Origin: Phycisphaerales bacterium
GTDB taxonomy: Bacteria; Planctomycetota; Phycisphaerae; Phycisphaerales; SM1A02
Assembly: GCA_022446885.1 (NCBI GenBank)
Contig: JAKVBU010000006.1
Location: forward strand, 213,522 to 277,521
Direction: 5' to 3'
DNA: 64,000 nt
Position numbers and translations under genes: made by a program. Numbering within the stretch: the first letter of the stretch is position 1; each line of letters opens with the position of its first letter. Below, piece after piece: positions 18,033-26,933 of this stretch. A model generated the notes under the pieces. It did not search any database. It had not been told where the DNA came from and saw nothing but the letters and a program-made list of their open reading frames with translations.

Positions 18033-18693
18033 CGTGACCGGCGGGAATACTCAGGTCCCCATCAAGCAGTTTGCGTACGGCGTCCTGCTTTGACTCACCG
18101 ATCACATACCAAACGATCGTGCCTGCGCGATTCAGCGCGCCTCGAGTGAGCGTCATTCGGCGGTGTCCGTTGAATGGGCCGCTGGTTGTGCCCACATCTT
18201 CGACAGTCAGATCACACACCGGGTCGCCAGGAGCCAGAGATGCCGTGTGGCCATCGTCGCCAAGCCCCAGTTGAATGACATCAATCTGCCCATCAGGGCG
18301 TAGCGATCGAATCTGCTTCTGGTACTCGCGACCGGCACCGAAGAGGTCGTCGGTAGTGACCGGCATGGGCCAAGCGTGATCTTCAGAGATCAGGCCGCTG
18401 TCAAGGAAGATGCGCTTGATGGCCGTCCAGTTCCGATCAGCGTCGCCATCGGGCGCAACACGCTCATCAACCTGAAGCAGGTGCACCTTGTTCCACTCGA
18501 CGACCGAGTCCTTGGCCAGTTGCTCAAGCATCGGCCATGGGGTCGTGCCGCCACTCACCGCAAAGGTCGCTTCGCCCTTGGCGATGATCGCTCGGCGGAG
18601 CAGGTCCGAAAGCACCTGCGCCCCGCGAATGGCTGCGGATGCTTCATTTGGAACAACTTGGACTCGTAGTGCAGTCATGGGGAAAGTCGTCAC
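17977..18693 (-). CDS. pgl: 6-phosphogluconolactonase
   Basis: A 238-aa protein of the Pgl/NagB fold that hydrolyses 6-phosphogluconolactone. FAVSGGTTPWPMLEQLA is the phosphate-binding loop, QVDERVAPDGDADRNW contains the catalytic DER, and GLGDDGHTASLAPGDP is the conserved GDDGHTASLFPG-like motif. The GTG at 18693 overlaps the zwf stop (GTGA), and an ATG five codons later is an alternative. Position between zwf and gnd function in the same operon confirms the assignment. Confidence 0.95.
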   Translation of the reverse strand: MTTFPMTALRVQVVPNEASAAIRGAQVLSDLLRRAIIAKGEATFAVSGGTTPWPMLEQLAKDSVVEWNKVHLLQVDERVAPDGDADRNWTAIKRIFLDSGLISEDHAWPMPVTTDDLFGAGREYQKQIRSLRPDGQIDVIQLGLGDDGHTASLAPGDPVCDLTVEDVGTTSGPFNGHRRMTLTRGALNRAGTIVWYVIGESKQDAVRKLLDGDLSIPAGHVDPDDAILVADAAARGEG

Positions 18694-20081
18694 AGTCTCT
18701 CAGGCGAGAGCGGATCATGCCATCTGCCAAAGCCCTTGATCAGGCCGTCGGCCTCAGAGGGCCCCCAGGACCCCTTGGGGTAGTCGAATATCGGCGTCCC
18801 AGCGGCCAGTACCGGGTCAACGACCTGCCAAGTGCTCTCAACCTCATCGACCCGAGCGAACAGGCCCGAGTCGCCGGACAGCGCATCGCCGATCAGCCGA
18901 TCGTATGCCTCGAGTTCCTCGGGCTCCTGATGCAGTGCGATCATCTCGATCTGCTCTCCAACCATCTCCTCACCGCCCTTCTTGGCGCTGGCGCCGATCG
19001 CGATGAGTGTTGATGGCTTGAGTTGGAATCGGAAGTAGTTGCGGGAGGGGCCGCCCTCTGCCGCAAAGAGCCGCTGCGGCGGCTTGTGCATGGACACAAG
19101 CACCTCGGTAGCTGTCACTGGCAGATGTTTGCCGACTCGAATGAAGAAGGGCACGCCCGCCCACCGCCATGAGTCGATGTTGATCCGAATTGCGGCGTAC
19201 GTCTCAGTGGTAGAGCCCTGGGCTACTCCCGGCTCGTTCTTGAATCCCTCATACCTGCCACGCACGACATCGTCTACCTGCAGCGGAAGCATCGATCGGA
19301 ACAGCCGGACCTTTGCGTCTCGCAGTGACTCATCATCAGCCGCTGCTGGTGGATCCATTGCCAACAGAGCCACGGCCTGCATCATGTGATTCTGAACGAC
19401 ATCCCGGATCGCCCCGGCTTCGTCATAGAAACCTCCACGCCCCTCGACACCGAAATCCTCGGCCATGGTGATCTGAATCGCTCGCACATGCTCGCGATTC
19501 CAGATGGGTTCAAGAAACCGATTGGCGAATCGGAAGTACTGCAGATTCAGCAACGCTTCCTTGCCCAGATAGTGGTCGATGCGGTAGATCCGGTCTTCGG
19601 GAAACACCCGGTGCAGCACCTTGTTCAGCGCTTGAGCTGACTGCAGATCGCGTCCGAATGGCTTCTCCACCACCACCGATGCGCCCTCTGCACAGCCGGA
19701 GGCCTTGAGTTCTTCCACGACCGATTCAAAGACGCTGGGCGGAATGGCGAGGTAGTACAGGGGCCGCTTCCTGCTGCCCAACTTCTCTCGCAGCCCAGCG
19801 AAGCAGTCTTTCTGGCTGTAGTCAACCATGCAGTGGTGCAGCCGCTGGGCAAGGCGATCAAAGATGGCATCGTCCAACTCGCCACCGAATCGCTCAATGC
19901 CGTCACGAGCACGCGATCGAATCGCCTCGTCAGACATTGCATCGCGGCTGATGCCCACGACAGGCACGTTGAGCGCCCCACGCTTCTCCATGTCGTACAA
20001 CGACGGGAAGATCTTCCGGTGGGCCAGATCACCCGTTGCGCCAAAGAGCACAAGAACATCAGACTCCCTTTGTTCGCTCAA
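18690..20081 (-). CDS. zwf: Glucose-6-phosphate 1-dehydrogenase
   Basis: A 463-aa enzyme catalysing the first oxidative pentose phosphate step. The N-terminal coenzyme motif is VLFGATGDLAHRKIFPSLY, and the substrate/catalytic block is RIDHYLGKEALLNLQYFRFA, with VVVEKPFGRDL before it. The only sensible start is TTG 20081, which overlaps the gnd stop as TTGA; no ATG or GTG lies before the nucleotide-binding motif. Four-base overlaps on both sides suggest tight coupling with gnd and pgl. Confidence 0.96.
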   Translation of the reverse strand: MSEQRESDVLVLFGATGDLAHRKIFPSLYDMEKRGALNVPVVGISRDAMSDEAIRSRARDGIERFGGELDDAIFDRLAQRLHHCMVDYSQKDCFAGLREKLGSRKRPLYYLAIPPSVFESVVEELKASGCAEGASVVVEKPFGRDLQSAQALNKVLHRVFPEDRIYRIDHYLGKEALLNLQYFRFANRFLEPIWNREHVRAIQITMAEDFGVEGRGGFYDEAGAIRDVVQNHMMQAVALLAMDPPAAADDESLRDAKVRLFRSMLPLQVDDVVRGRYEGFKNEPGVAQGSTTETYAAIRINIDSWRWAGVPFFIRVGKHLPVTATEVLVSMHKPPQRLFAAEGGPSRNYFRFQLKPSTLIAIGASAKKGGEEMVGEQIEMIALHQEPEELEAYDRLIGDALSGDSGLFARVDEVESTWQVVDPVLAAGTPIFDYPKGSWGPSEADGLIKGFGRWHDPLSPERL

Positions 20082-21109
20082 GCGCCCGCCTCTTTCTCAT
20101 GATGGCCGCCAAACTGAAACCGCATGGCCGAAAGCACCTTGTCGGCGAACATGGCCTCGCCCCGGGAACTGAATCGCTGGAAGAGCGCCGCTCCAAGAAC
20201 GGGCGCAGGCGCCGAGACATCGATGCCGGCCTCGAGTGTCCATCGCCCCTCGCCCGAGTCAGATACGCGGCCTTCGAAACCGCCAAGTGCCGGATCATCA
20301 CGCAGGGAGAGGGCCGTGAGGTCGAGCAGCCAAGAAGAGATCACGCTGCCCCGACGCCAGACTTCAGTGATGCCCGCGAGATCAAGGTCGTACTGGTAAT
20401 GCTCGGGATTGCGAAGCGGCGACGTTTCAGCGTCTTGTTCCCGCCCTGCGGTTCCGGCATCAGCGTGGTGAAGAATGTTCAGCCCCTCGGCATAGGCCGC
20501 CATCAGGCCGTACTCGATGCCGTTGTGCACCATCTTCACGAAATGACCCGCGCCATGGCGTTCGCCGCAGTGCAGCCACCCTTGCTCTGCCGGGCCTGGT
20601 GCACCTGATGCCCCCGGCGTTCGAGGGGCCGCCTCAACGCCAGGCGCCAGCGTCTCGAAGATCGGAGACAGATACTCGACCGCATCTCGCTGGCCTCCGA
20701 TCATCTGGCAGTACCCCCGCTCGGCCCCCCAGACACCACCGCTCACGCCAACGTCGAGATACCTAATCCCCGCTGACTCCAGGCGTTCGCCCCGAGTGAT
20801 GTCGTCTTGCCAACAAGAGTTTCCGCCATCGATCAAGACATCACCGGCCTGAAGCAGCGGTTCGAATCTGGCAATGGTGTCATCCACGAATGCTGCAGGC
20901 ACCATGAGCCAGACAACCACCCGGCCCTCCTGGGCACGAAGGTGCTCAACCATGGCCTCGGGTGTGTCTGCTGGGTGGGCGCCATCGGAAGCGAGCGCTG
21001 CAACCGCTTCAGCAGAGACATCCCAAGCCGTGACCGCATGGCCAGCGTTCATGATGCGGCGCGACATGTTCGCGCCCATCCGTCCCAGCCCCACCATTCC
21101 AATGTGCAT
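20078..21109 (-). CDS. gnd: 6-phosphogluconate dehydrogenase (decarboxylating), short YqeC/GndA type
   Basis: A 343-aa enzyme that oxidatively decarboxylates 6-phosphogluconate to ribulose-5-P. It has the Rossmann motif MVGLGRMGANMSRRI, DGGNSCWQDD, DVGVSGGVWGAERGYC and the catalytic GHFVKMVHNGIEYG helix. The length is that of the short, often NAD-preferring class rather than the 470-aa GntZ class. It starts 15 bases after the rpiB-tal stop and overlaps zwf. A Gly/Pro-rich insertion (TPGASGAPGPAEQG) precedes the catalytic Lys-His segment. Confidence 0.95.
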   Translation of the reverse strand: MHIGMVGLGRMGANMSRRIMNAGHAVTAWDVSAEAVAALASDGAHPADTPEAMVEHLRAQEGRVVVWLMVPAAFVDDTIARFEPLLQAGDVLIDGGNSCWQDDITRGERLESAGIRYLDVGVSGGVWGAERGYCQMIGGQRDAVEYLSPIFETLAPGVEAAPRTPGASGAPGPAEQGWLHCGERHGAGHFVKMVHNGIEYGLMAAYAEGLNILHHADAGTAGREQDAETSPLRNPEHYQYDLDLAGITEVWRRGSVISSWLLDLTALSLRDDPALGGFEGRVSDSGEGRWTLEAGIDVSAPAPVLGAALFQRFSSRGEAMFADKVLSAMRFQFGGHHEKEAGA

Positions 21110-21124
21110 CGCCCAGCTCCTCGA

Positions 21125-22678
21125 TCAGGCCGACTGCAGCGAGGCCGTCTTCTCGGCGATCGCTTCCAGCAGTGCGTCCCAAGACTTCACAAATGCTGCG
21201 GCGCCCTCTTCCTGCAGTTGAGCGGCGAGCGCCTTGAGATCGACGCCGGATGCTTCTGCCGATGCCAACACGGCATCAGCCTGCGCCCACTGCGTTTCAC
21301 CCAGAAGATCACCGACCGTACCGTGATCGGCGAAGGCCAGCAGCGTAGCCTCGGGAATCGTGTCAACCGTTCCCTCTGCAGCCAGCGCCTCCACGTACAT
21401 GGTGTCCCTCAGGGCTGGATCCTTGGTGCTTGTGCTGGCCATGAGCACCTTCTGTTCGTGCGCACCTGCTGCAGCGAGTGTCTCCCAGCGAGGTCCACTG
21501 AAGATGTCCTTCGAGGCCTGATGGCACTTGACCGTCGCTGCGATACCGACCTTGAACCGGGCATCTTCACCGACGACTTCATGAGTCGGCGTGTCCCATC
21601 TTGAGACAAAGATCGATGCCACTGAGGCCACGTCAAGCGACAACCCCTCAGCATGGCGGCGTTCGAGCCCTCGAACATAGGCTTCTGCGGCAGCTCGATA
21701 CTGGCATTCGTCAAACAGCAACGTCACATTCACGTTGACGCCGCGGTAAATCAACGCCTCAATAGCCTCCGGGCCGGCAGGCGTGCCCGGCACCTTGATC
21801 ATGAGGTTTGGCCGATCAGCCTGTGCATACAGCGACAAACCTTGCTCGATGGTTCCCTTGGCGTCCATCGCCAACCCCGGAGACACTTCCAGCGAGACGA
21901 ATCCGTCGGTGTGGCCGGAGACGTCCCAGGCTGTACGAAGAATGTCGGCCGCCCGCGTGAGGTCGCTGATCGCAAGCGCGAAAGCGAACGTCTCCGGATC
22001 GCCATCGGGGTTGGAGGCATGCAGTTGCGCCAACTGGTCGTCGTACAGATCGCTGCCCTCGACTGCCTTCTGCAGAATTGACGGATTCGAAGTCAGCCCC
22101 GTTACAGCCAGATCGCTGGTGTATCGCGCCAGTGTGCCGTCGTCGAGGATGCTACGACTGATGTAGTCGAGCCAGATGGCCTGGCCCGCGTCGTGCAGTT
22201 GCTGACAGGGATTCATCGTGCGATGCCTTTCGATGCGTATGAGATGTGCCAGCCGCCGCCGGTGACGTTCCTGCCCGCTGAATCGGGCCTCTAGGAAGGC
22301 GACTGCAAGTTCGTGTGCAACCTCGATGCCGATGACCCGAGCCCCCAACGTGAGGACATTCGCGGCGTCATGCTCGACCATCTGGTGTGCCGTGTAGGTG
22401 TCGTGAGCGGTGGCCGCCCGAATCCCGGGAAAACGATTCGCGGCCATGGACATGCCGGCCCCGGACCCGCACAGCAGGATGCCATGCGTTGCTCTTCCGG
22501 CGCCGATCTCCCGACACAGATCGCCTGCCACACAGGGGAAGTCAACCGACTCACCGGAGTCGGGGCCCACACCTCGGGCGTCCCATCCCAGGGCACGGAG
22601 CTGATCGATCAAGGCGTTGCGCATGCCCAATGCCGCGTGATCCGCAGCCAGAACGACGGTGGTCGAGGAGGGTGTCAT
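21125..22678 (-). CDS. Ribose-5-phosphate isomerase B-transaldolase fusion protein
   Basis: One uninterrupted frame of 517 aa from ATG 22678. Residues 1 to about 150 are RpiB: VVLAADHAALGMRNALIDQL, catalytic-Cys motif CGSGAGMSMAANRFPGIRAA and EHDAANVLTLGARVIG. From residue 155 (MNPCQQLHDAGQAIWLDYI) the sequence is transaldolase: TSNPSILQKA, the Schiff-base region PNLMIKVPGTPAG and VNVNVTLLFD. The two enzymes act in the same non-oxidative pentose phosphate branch. No stop separates them, but the transaldolase part has its own ATG at 22216 with GAAAGG upstream, so separate translation is also possible. It is the first gene of the minus-strand sugar operon. Codons upstream of 22678 are only the antisense of the kinase gene. 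Confidence 0.88.
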   Translation of the reverse strand: MTPSSTTVVLAADHAALGMRNALIDQLRALGWDARGVGPDSGESVDFPCVAGDLCREIGAGRATHGILLCGSGAGMSMAANRFPGIRAATAHDTYTAHQMVEHDAANVLTLGARVIGIEVAHELAVAFLEARFSGQERHRRRLAHLIRIERHRTMNPCQQLHDAGQAIWLDYISRSILDDGTLARYTSDLAVTGLTSNPSILQKAVEGSDLYDDQLAQLHASNPDGDPETFAFALAISDLTRAADILRTAWDVSGHTDGFVSLEVSPGLAMDAKGTIEQGLSLYAQADRPNLMIKVPGTPAGPEAIEALIYRGVNVNVTLLFDECQYRAAAEAYVRGLERRHAEGLSLDVASVASIFVSRWDTPTHEVVGEDARFKVGIAATVKCHQASKDIFSGPRWETLAAAGAHEQKVLMASTSTKDPALRDTMYVEALAAEGTVDTIPEATLLAFADHGTVGDLLGETQWAQADAVLASAEASGVDLKALAAQLQEEGAAAFVKSWDALLEAIAEKTASLQSA

Positions 22679-22687
22679 CAGAAGGGA

Positions 22688-22693
22688 ATCGTA
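22688..22693 (-). promoter_or_regulatory. Putative -10 element (TACGAT) of rpiB-tal
   Basis: On the minus strand TACGAT ends 9 bases before the ATG at 22678, within the 58-base divergent region shared with the ROK kinase gene. Confidence 0.42.
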
Positions 22694-22722
22694 CCCGAAC
22701 GGTGCCGGGGCTCGGTTGGGTC

Positions 22723-22728
22723 TACTAT
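22723..22728 (+). promoter_or_regulatory. Putative -10 element (TACTAT) of the ROK kinase gene
   Basis: TACTAT ends 8 bases before the ATG at 22737. It is the best match to a standard -10 among the set. No SD is present between it and the start. Confidence 0.48.
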
Positions 22729-22736
22729 TCCAATCA

Positions 22737-23429
22737 ATGGGCGATTCAACTGAGCACAGAACACTTGTCATCGACGTCGGCGGCACCAATCTCAAGGTGC
22801 TGGCCGAAGGCGCAGCTGACCGCATCAAGATCAAATCTGGCCGGTCGCTGGGCCCCACAGACATGGTGGAAAAGGTGCAGTCGGCCTGCAAAGAGCAGGG
22901 ATGGACATGGAACAGGGTCTCCATGGGCTTTCCAGCCCCCGTGGTTGGCGGGCGAGTGCTCACCGATCCCAGCAATCTGGGTGACGGGTGGCAGGGGTTC
23001 GATTTTGCCTCAGCGTTCAACTGCCCCGTTCGGATCATCAACGACGCCGCCATGCAGGCCCTCGGCTCATGGCACGGTGGTGGCATGATGTTCCTCGGGC
23101 TCGGCACGGGTCTGGGCGCAGCTTGGGTGGAGAATGGGCGCGTCGAGCCGGTCGAGTTGGGCCATATGCCTTGGGATGACACCCACACTTGGGAGGATCT
23201 GGCTGGTAAAGCCGGCCTCAAGCGCCTCGGCTTTGATGCTTGGAAGGCGCATCTCTGGGCCATGATCGACCGCCTGACCCAGTCCATCGATCCGGACTAT
23301 TTCGTGCTTGGGGGGGGCAATGTGAAGAAGCTCGATGAACTCCCTCCTCGGTGTGAGCGTGGCGACAACCGCAACGCCTTTACAGGTGGTTTTCGGATGT
23401 GGGCACCCGACGAGGCGGCCGAGCGGTGA
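22737..23429 (+). CDS. ROK-family sugar kinase, probable (polyphosphate-type) glucokinase
   Basis: A 230-aa compact ROK kinase. LVIDVGGTNLKVLAEG is the phosphate-binding loop, VSMGFPAPVVGGRV and IINDAAMQALGSW carry the sugar-binding and catalytic Asp segment, and LGLGTGLGAAWVENG is the second glycine loop. ELGHMPWDD replaces the zinc-binding His/Cys motif of classical ROK proteins; like the polyphosphate glucokinase branch it lacks the CxCGxxGCxE zinc motif. It overlaps pgi as GTGA, so glucose-6-P formation would feed directly into isomerase and the opposite-strand zwf. Whether the donor is ATP or polyphosphate cannot be told from sequence. Confidence 0.82.
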   Translation: MGDSTEHRTLVIDVGGTNLKVLAEGAADRIKIKSGRSLGPTDMVEKVQSACKEQGWTWNRVSMGFPAPVVGGRVLTDPSNLGDGWQGFDFASAFNCPVRIINDAAMQALGSWHGGGMMFLGLGTGLGAAWVENGRVEPVELGHMPWDDTHTWEDLAGKAGLKRLGFDAWKAHLWAMIDRLTQSIDPDYFVLGGGNVKKLDELPPRCERGDNRNAFTGGFRMWAPDEAAER

Positions 23430-25063
23430 CCACAATCGACCAGGCCTGGTCTGCATTGAGTGCCCACGCGGAGGCGCTTCAAGATGTCCATTTGCGGCAC
23501 TTGTTCGACCGTGAGCCCGAGAGATTCCAACGCCGAAGGGCCCAAGTGGGTGAGCTGTTTATCGACTGCTCCAAGCATCTGGCGACTGAAGAAACCGATG
23601 CCTTGCTCTGTGATCTGGCTCGCGCTGCAGATGTTGAAGGCCGCCGAGACGCCATGTTTGCCGGTGAGCACATCAACGTCAGCGAAGGGCGGGCTGTTGG
23701 GCACGTGGCCCTGCGCAATCAGACAGATCAGCCGTTCATGATCGACGGCACCGACGTCATGCCGAGTGTTCGCAGAGAACTCGATCGCATGCGTGCGTTC
23801 TGTGCAAGCATTCACGATGGCACATGGACCGGGCACAGTGGAAAGAAGATCACGGATGTCGTCAACATCGGCATCGGCGGCAGTGATCTGGGGCCGGTCA
23901 TGGTGACTGAGGCACTTCGGCCCTTTGCCCGACCCGATCTGGCCTGCCACTTCGTCTCCAACGTTGACCCAGCACACATTTGCGACACTCTGGCCAACCT
24001 TGATCCAGAGACAACCCTATTCATTGTGGCCAGCAAGACGTTCGGCACCCTTGAAACCCTCACCAATGCTCGCGTGGCCCGACGGTGGTTGTTGGACACG
24101 GTGGGATCAGAAGAGGCTGTTGCCCGCCACTTTGTCGCCCTGTCAACGAATGTCGAACGAGTTACCCAGTTCGGCATCGATCCAGACAACATGTTTGTCT
24201 TCTGGGATTGGGTGGGCGGGCGGTATTCGCTGTGGTCGGCAATCGGGCTGTCGATCGCGCTGGCCGTGGGCTTCGATCGATTCGAGGCGCTTCTTGAGGG
24301 AGCGCATGAGATGGACGAGCACTTCCGCAACACCCCTCTGGAATCGAATGTTCCCATTCGACTCGGGCTGCTCGACTGCTGGTACCGCAATTGCCACGAC
24401 ATGCAGTCGATCGCCGTTCTGCCATACGACCAGCACCTGCACCGCCTGCCCGCATATTTGCAGCAGGCGATGATGGAAAGCAACGGCAAGCACGTGAACC
24501 TGCACGGCCAGCGTGTGAGCCAAGCGACCTCTCCAGTGCTCTGGGGAGAGCCGGGTACCAACGGTCAGCACGCGTTTCATCAGATGCTGCATCAAGGCAC
24601 AACTCGAGTGCCGTGCGACTTCATCGTGGCCATGGAAAGCCACACGAGTCTCGGTGAACAACACCTCGATCTGGTCGCCAACTGCATCGCCCAGTCGGAA
24701 GCCATGATGCGTGGTCGCACTGACAGTGAGGTTCGTGAAGAACTCGCCGCGATGGGTATGGCCGTAGACCAGATCGATGCCATTGCCCCACACAAGGTGA
24801 TGGAAGGCAATCGGCCATCTACCACAATGCTGTACCCCCGCCTGACACCTCACATGCTGGGCATGCTCATCGCCCTGTATGAGCATCGAATCTTCACTGC
24901 CGCTGCAGTCTGGGGCATTGATGCCTTCGACCAATGGGGTGTCGAGTTGGGCAAGTCACTGGCCGTTTCGATACGACCGATGCTGAGCGCTGACGAGTCG
25001 CCATCCGATCGAGATGCGTCAACGATCGGGTTGATCGAACTGGTCCGCCAGCATGCCCACTGA
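23426..25063 (+). CDS. pgi: Glucose-6-phosphate isomerase
   Basis: A 545-aa enzyme interconverting glucose-6-P and fructose-6-P. Family signatures include VVNIGIGGSDLGPVMVTEAL, ASKTFGTLETLTNARVARRW, FVFWDWVGGRYSLWSAIGLS, the QQAMMESNGKHV block with the catalytic Glu, GTNGQHAFHQMLHQG (His) and the late Lys region. GTG 23426 is chosen because it overlaps the kinase stop (GTGA); the frame upstream is the kinase gene in another frame. Its 3' end overlaps the debranching-enzyme gene by 11 bases. Confidence 0.96.
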   Translation: MTTIDQAWSALSAHAEALQDVHLRHLFDREPERFQRRRAQVGELFIDCSKHLATEETDALLCDLARAADVEGRRDAMFAGEHINVSEGRAVGHVALRNQTDQPFMIDGTDVMPSVRRELDRMRAFCASIHDGTWTGHSGKKITDVVNIGIGGSDLGPVMVTEALRPFARPDLACHFVSNVDPAHICDTLANLDPETTLFIVASKTFGTLETLTNARVARRWLLDTVGSEEAVARHFVALSTNVERVTQFGIDPDNMFVFWDWVGGRYSLWSAIGLSIALAVGFDRFEALLEGAHEMDEHFRNTPLESNVPIRLGLLDCWYRNCHDMQSIAVLPYDQHLHRLPAYLQQAMMESNGKHVNLHGQRVSQATSPVLWGEPGTNGQHAFHQMLHQGTTRVPCDFIVAMESHTSLGEQHLDLVANCIAQSEAMMRGRTDSEVREELAAMGMAVDQIDAIAPHKVMEGNRPSTTMLYPRLTPHMLGMLIALYEHRIFTAAAVWGIDAFDQWGVELGKSLAVSIRPMLSADESPSDRDASTIGLIELVRQHAH

Positions 25064-26897
25064 AGCGGCTGATCCTGCCGACGAGTGGATCCGCACCGAT
25101 GGGCTCGGTGGATGGGCCATGGGCACGTTGGATGGCATCAACACACGCCGCTATCACGCCTTGTGGATGGCCGCCGATGCACCGCCGGTGCAGAGATTCG
25201 TCGCGCTGCGTGCCGTCATGGACGAAGTCGCCCTTGACGATGGGCAGGTGTTCTCCCTGACAAGAGGTCGATTCGGTCCAGACGCCCAGCTGCACCCGAT
25301 CAATTGCGCAGACCTCATTGAGACGGATGTCTCGGGCTCCGGCATCTGCTGGCGTTTTGCGATTCAAGGAGCCGGCGAAGTCGTACGAACTCTTGCCCTC
25401 AATGCGACTGGTTTGAAACTGCAATGGACAGCCATCAACTGCACCCTCCGGTTGAGACTGCTTCCATTGACCACCATGCGCAGTGCCCATCATCTTCAGC
25501 ACGGGCCAAGTGACGATCTGGCCGTGCGTGATGAAGGTGACGTCATGCATGTGATGCGCGGGTCACGGCAGGTTCAGTTCTCACTGGCTGGTGGCCGTTG
25601 GACTGACCAACTGCCTGATTGGTGGCACGCACTCCGATACACCGAAGAGGCAGCACGCGGTTATGACGACACAGAAGACGCACTGGCCATTGGACAGGTG
25701 GAGGCTGTTCTGTCACCGGGGCAGTCTTGCATGTTGAAAGGCGTATCTGCCCGAGCGCAGACCGCCCCGGACATGGTGCCTTCCCATTGCTCGCTGGAAC
25801 AAGCCGCCGATCAGTTCATCGTTCGTAGAGGCCAGGCAGGACAGTCGATCATCGCGGGCTATCCCTGGTTCGCTGATTGGGGCAGAGACACGATGATCAG
25901 TCTCCCCGGCCTGCTCATTCACCGAGGCCAATTGGACTGCGCTCAGGACGTACTCCAGACGTGGGCCAGCGCCATGCGAAACGGGCTGCTGCCCAACCGA
26001 TTCGACGACGTCGATGGAACGCCGCATCACGACACGGCTGACGCCTCACTCTGGTTCATTCTGTCCCTGTGCAAGTGGATCGACGCTGGCGGCAGAGACC
26101 CCGACCTGCTCGATGCTGCTTGGCAGGTCGTTGACGCCTACCTTGGCGGCACCGACTTTGGCATCTGTGTTCGCAGCGGTCTCGTTGAAGCCGGGGCCGA
26201 CGGCCATGCGCTCACTTGGATGGATGCGCAGCACGATGGCATTGCGATCACCCCTCGTCGAGGTCGCCCGATCGAACTCTCGGCACTTTGGCTGGAGAGC
26301 CTGCGTCGGCTGTCGGCGCTCCTCCCGGAGCGAGACTCAGTTCTACAACGCGAAGCCACACGTACTGCTGACGCCTTCGGGCAGTTCTGGAACGAAGCAA
26401 CGGGCTGCTGCCACGATGTCTTGGGAGATACGCCTGACCCATCAATTCGGCCAAATCAGGTCATTGCGTGCGCCATGCCCTCATGTCCTCTGCCCTTGAC
26501 CCAGCGGCGTTCGATCCTCCGACTCGTCGAACAGCGCCTATTGACATCAGTAGGCTTGCGCACCCTGGACCCCAGCGACGCTCGCTACATGGGGACCTGC
26601 GAAGGCAGTCAGCAACAGCGTGACCTCGCCTATCACAATGGCACTGTCTGGCCCTGGCTGATCGGACCGTGGCTGGATGCCCGCATGTTGGCCAAGATGC
26701 CCGCTGCCCTTCCTCAATCGCTTCTTGAGACCCTCAACTCTGGCTGCATCGGCCAACTGGCCGAGATCTTTGATGGTGACGCACCACACCGCCCCCGCGG
26801 ATGCCCGGCGCAGGCATGGAGTGTGGCTGAAGTGCTCCGGCACTGTCCAGAAGCCAACCGGCCGCACGCTGAAGCATGCGGTCGGCCGGGAAATTGA
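25053..26897 (+). CDS. Glycogen debranching enzyme (amylo-alpha-1,6-glucosidase, GH133-like)
   Basis: A 614-aa enzyme of the bacterial/archaeal GDE type. The N-terminal domain opens with EWIRTDGLGGWAMGTLDGIN followed by TRRYHALWMA, the diagnostic GDE_N motif. The catalytic (alpha/alpha)6 half begins at about residue 270 with GYPWFADWGRDTMISLPG and includes GLLPNRFDD, DTADASLWFI and LAYHNGTVWPWLIGPW. It would trim glycogen branches and supply sugar to the kinase and isomerase encoded just upstream. Start ATG 25053 lies inside the end of pgi, implying coupling. The family length is about 650-700 aa, so this is slightly short but intact. Confidence 0.93.
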   Translation: MPTEAADPADEWIRTDGLGGWAMGTLDGINTRRYHALWMAADAPPVQRFVALRAVMDEVALDDGQVFSLTRGRFGPDAQLHPINCADLIETDVSGSGICWRFAIQGAGEVVRTLALNATGLKLQWTAINCTLRLRLLPLTTMRSAHHLQHGPSDDLAVRDEGDVMHVMRGSRQVQFSLAGGRWTDQLPDWWHALRYTEEAARGYDDTEDALAIGQVEAVLSPGQSCMLKGVSARAQTAPDMVPSHCSLEQAADQFIVRRGQAGQSIIAGYPWFADWGRDTMISLPGLLIHRGQLDCAQDVLQTWASAMRNGLLPNRFDDVDGTPHHDTADASLWFILSLCKWIDAGGRDPDLLDAAWQVVDAYLGGTDFGICVRSGLVEAGADGHALTWMDAQHDGIAITPRRGRPIELSALWLESLRRLSALLPERDSVLQREATRTADAFGQFWNEATGCCHDVLGDTPDPSIRPNQVIACAMPSCPLPLTQRRSILRLVEQRLLTSVGLRTLDPSDARYMGTCEGSQQQRDLAYHNGTVWPWLIGPWLDARMLAKMPAALPQSLLETLNSGCIGQLAEIFDGDAPHRPRGCPAQAWSVAEVLRHCPEANRPHAEACGRPGN

Positions 26898-26933
26898 ACA
26901 TCTTGAACATCAAAAAATCAGGTGGGCATGCAC

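Noticed and set aside
22679..23287. 200-codon N-terminal extension of the RpiB-transaldolase frame
   Set aside because: This is the antisense of the ROK kinase gene; RpiB begins at the methionine at 22678 with the family's normal N-terminus.
26850..26897. GC-rich imperfect inverted repeat at the end of the debranching-enzyme gene
   Set aside because: Arms do not pair cleanly, there is no T-run, and it lies inside coding sequence; not supported as a terminator.
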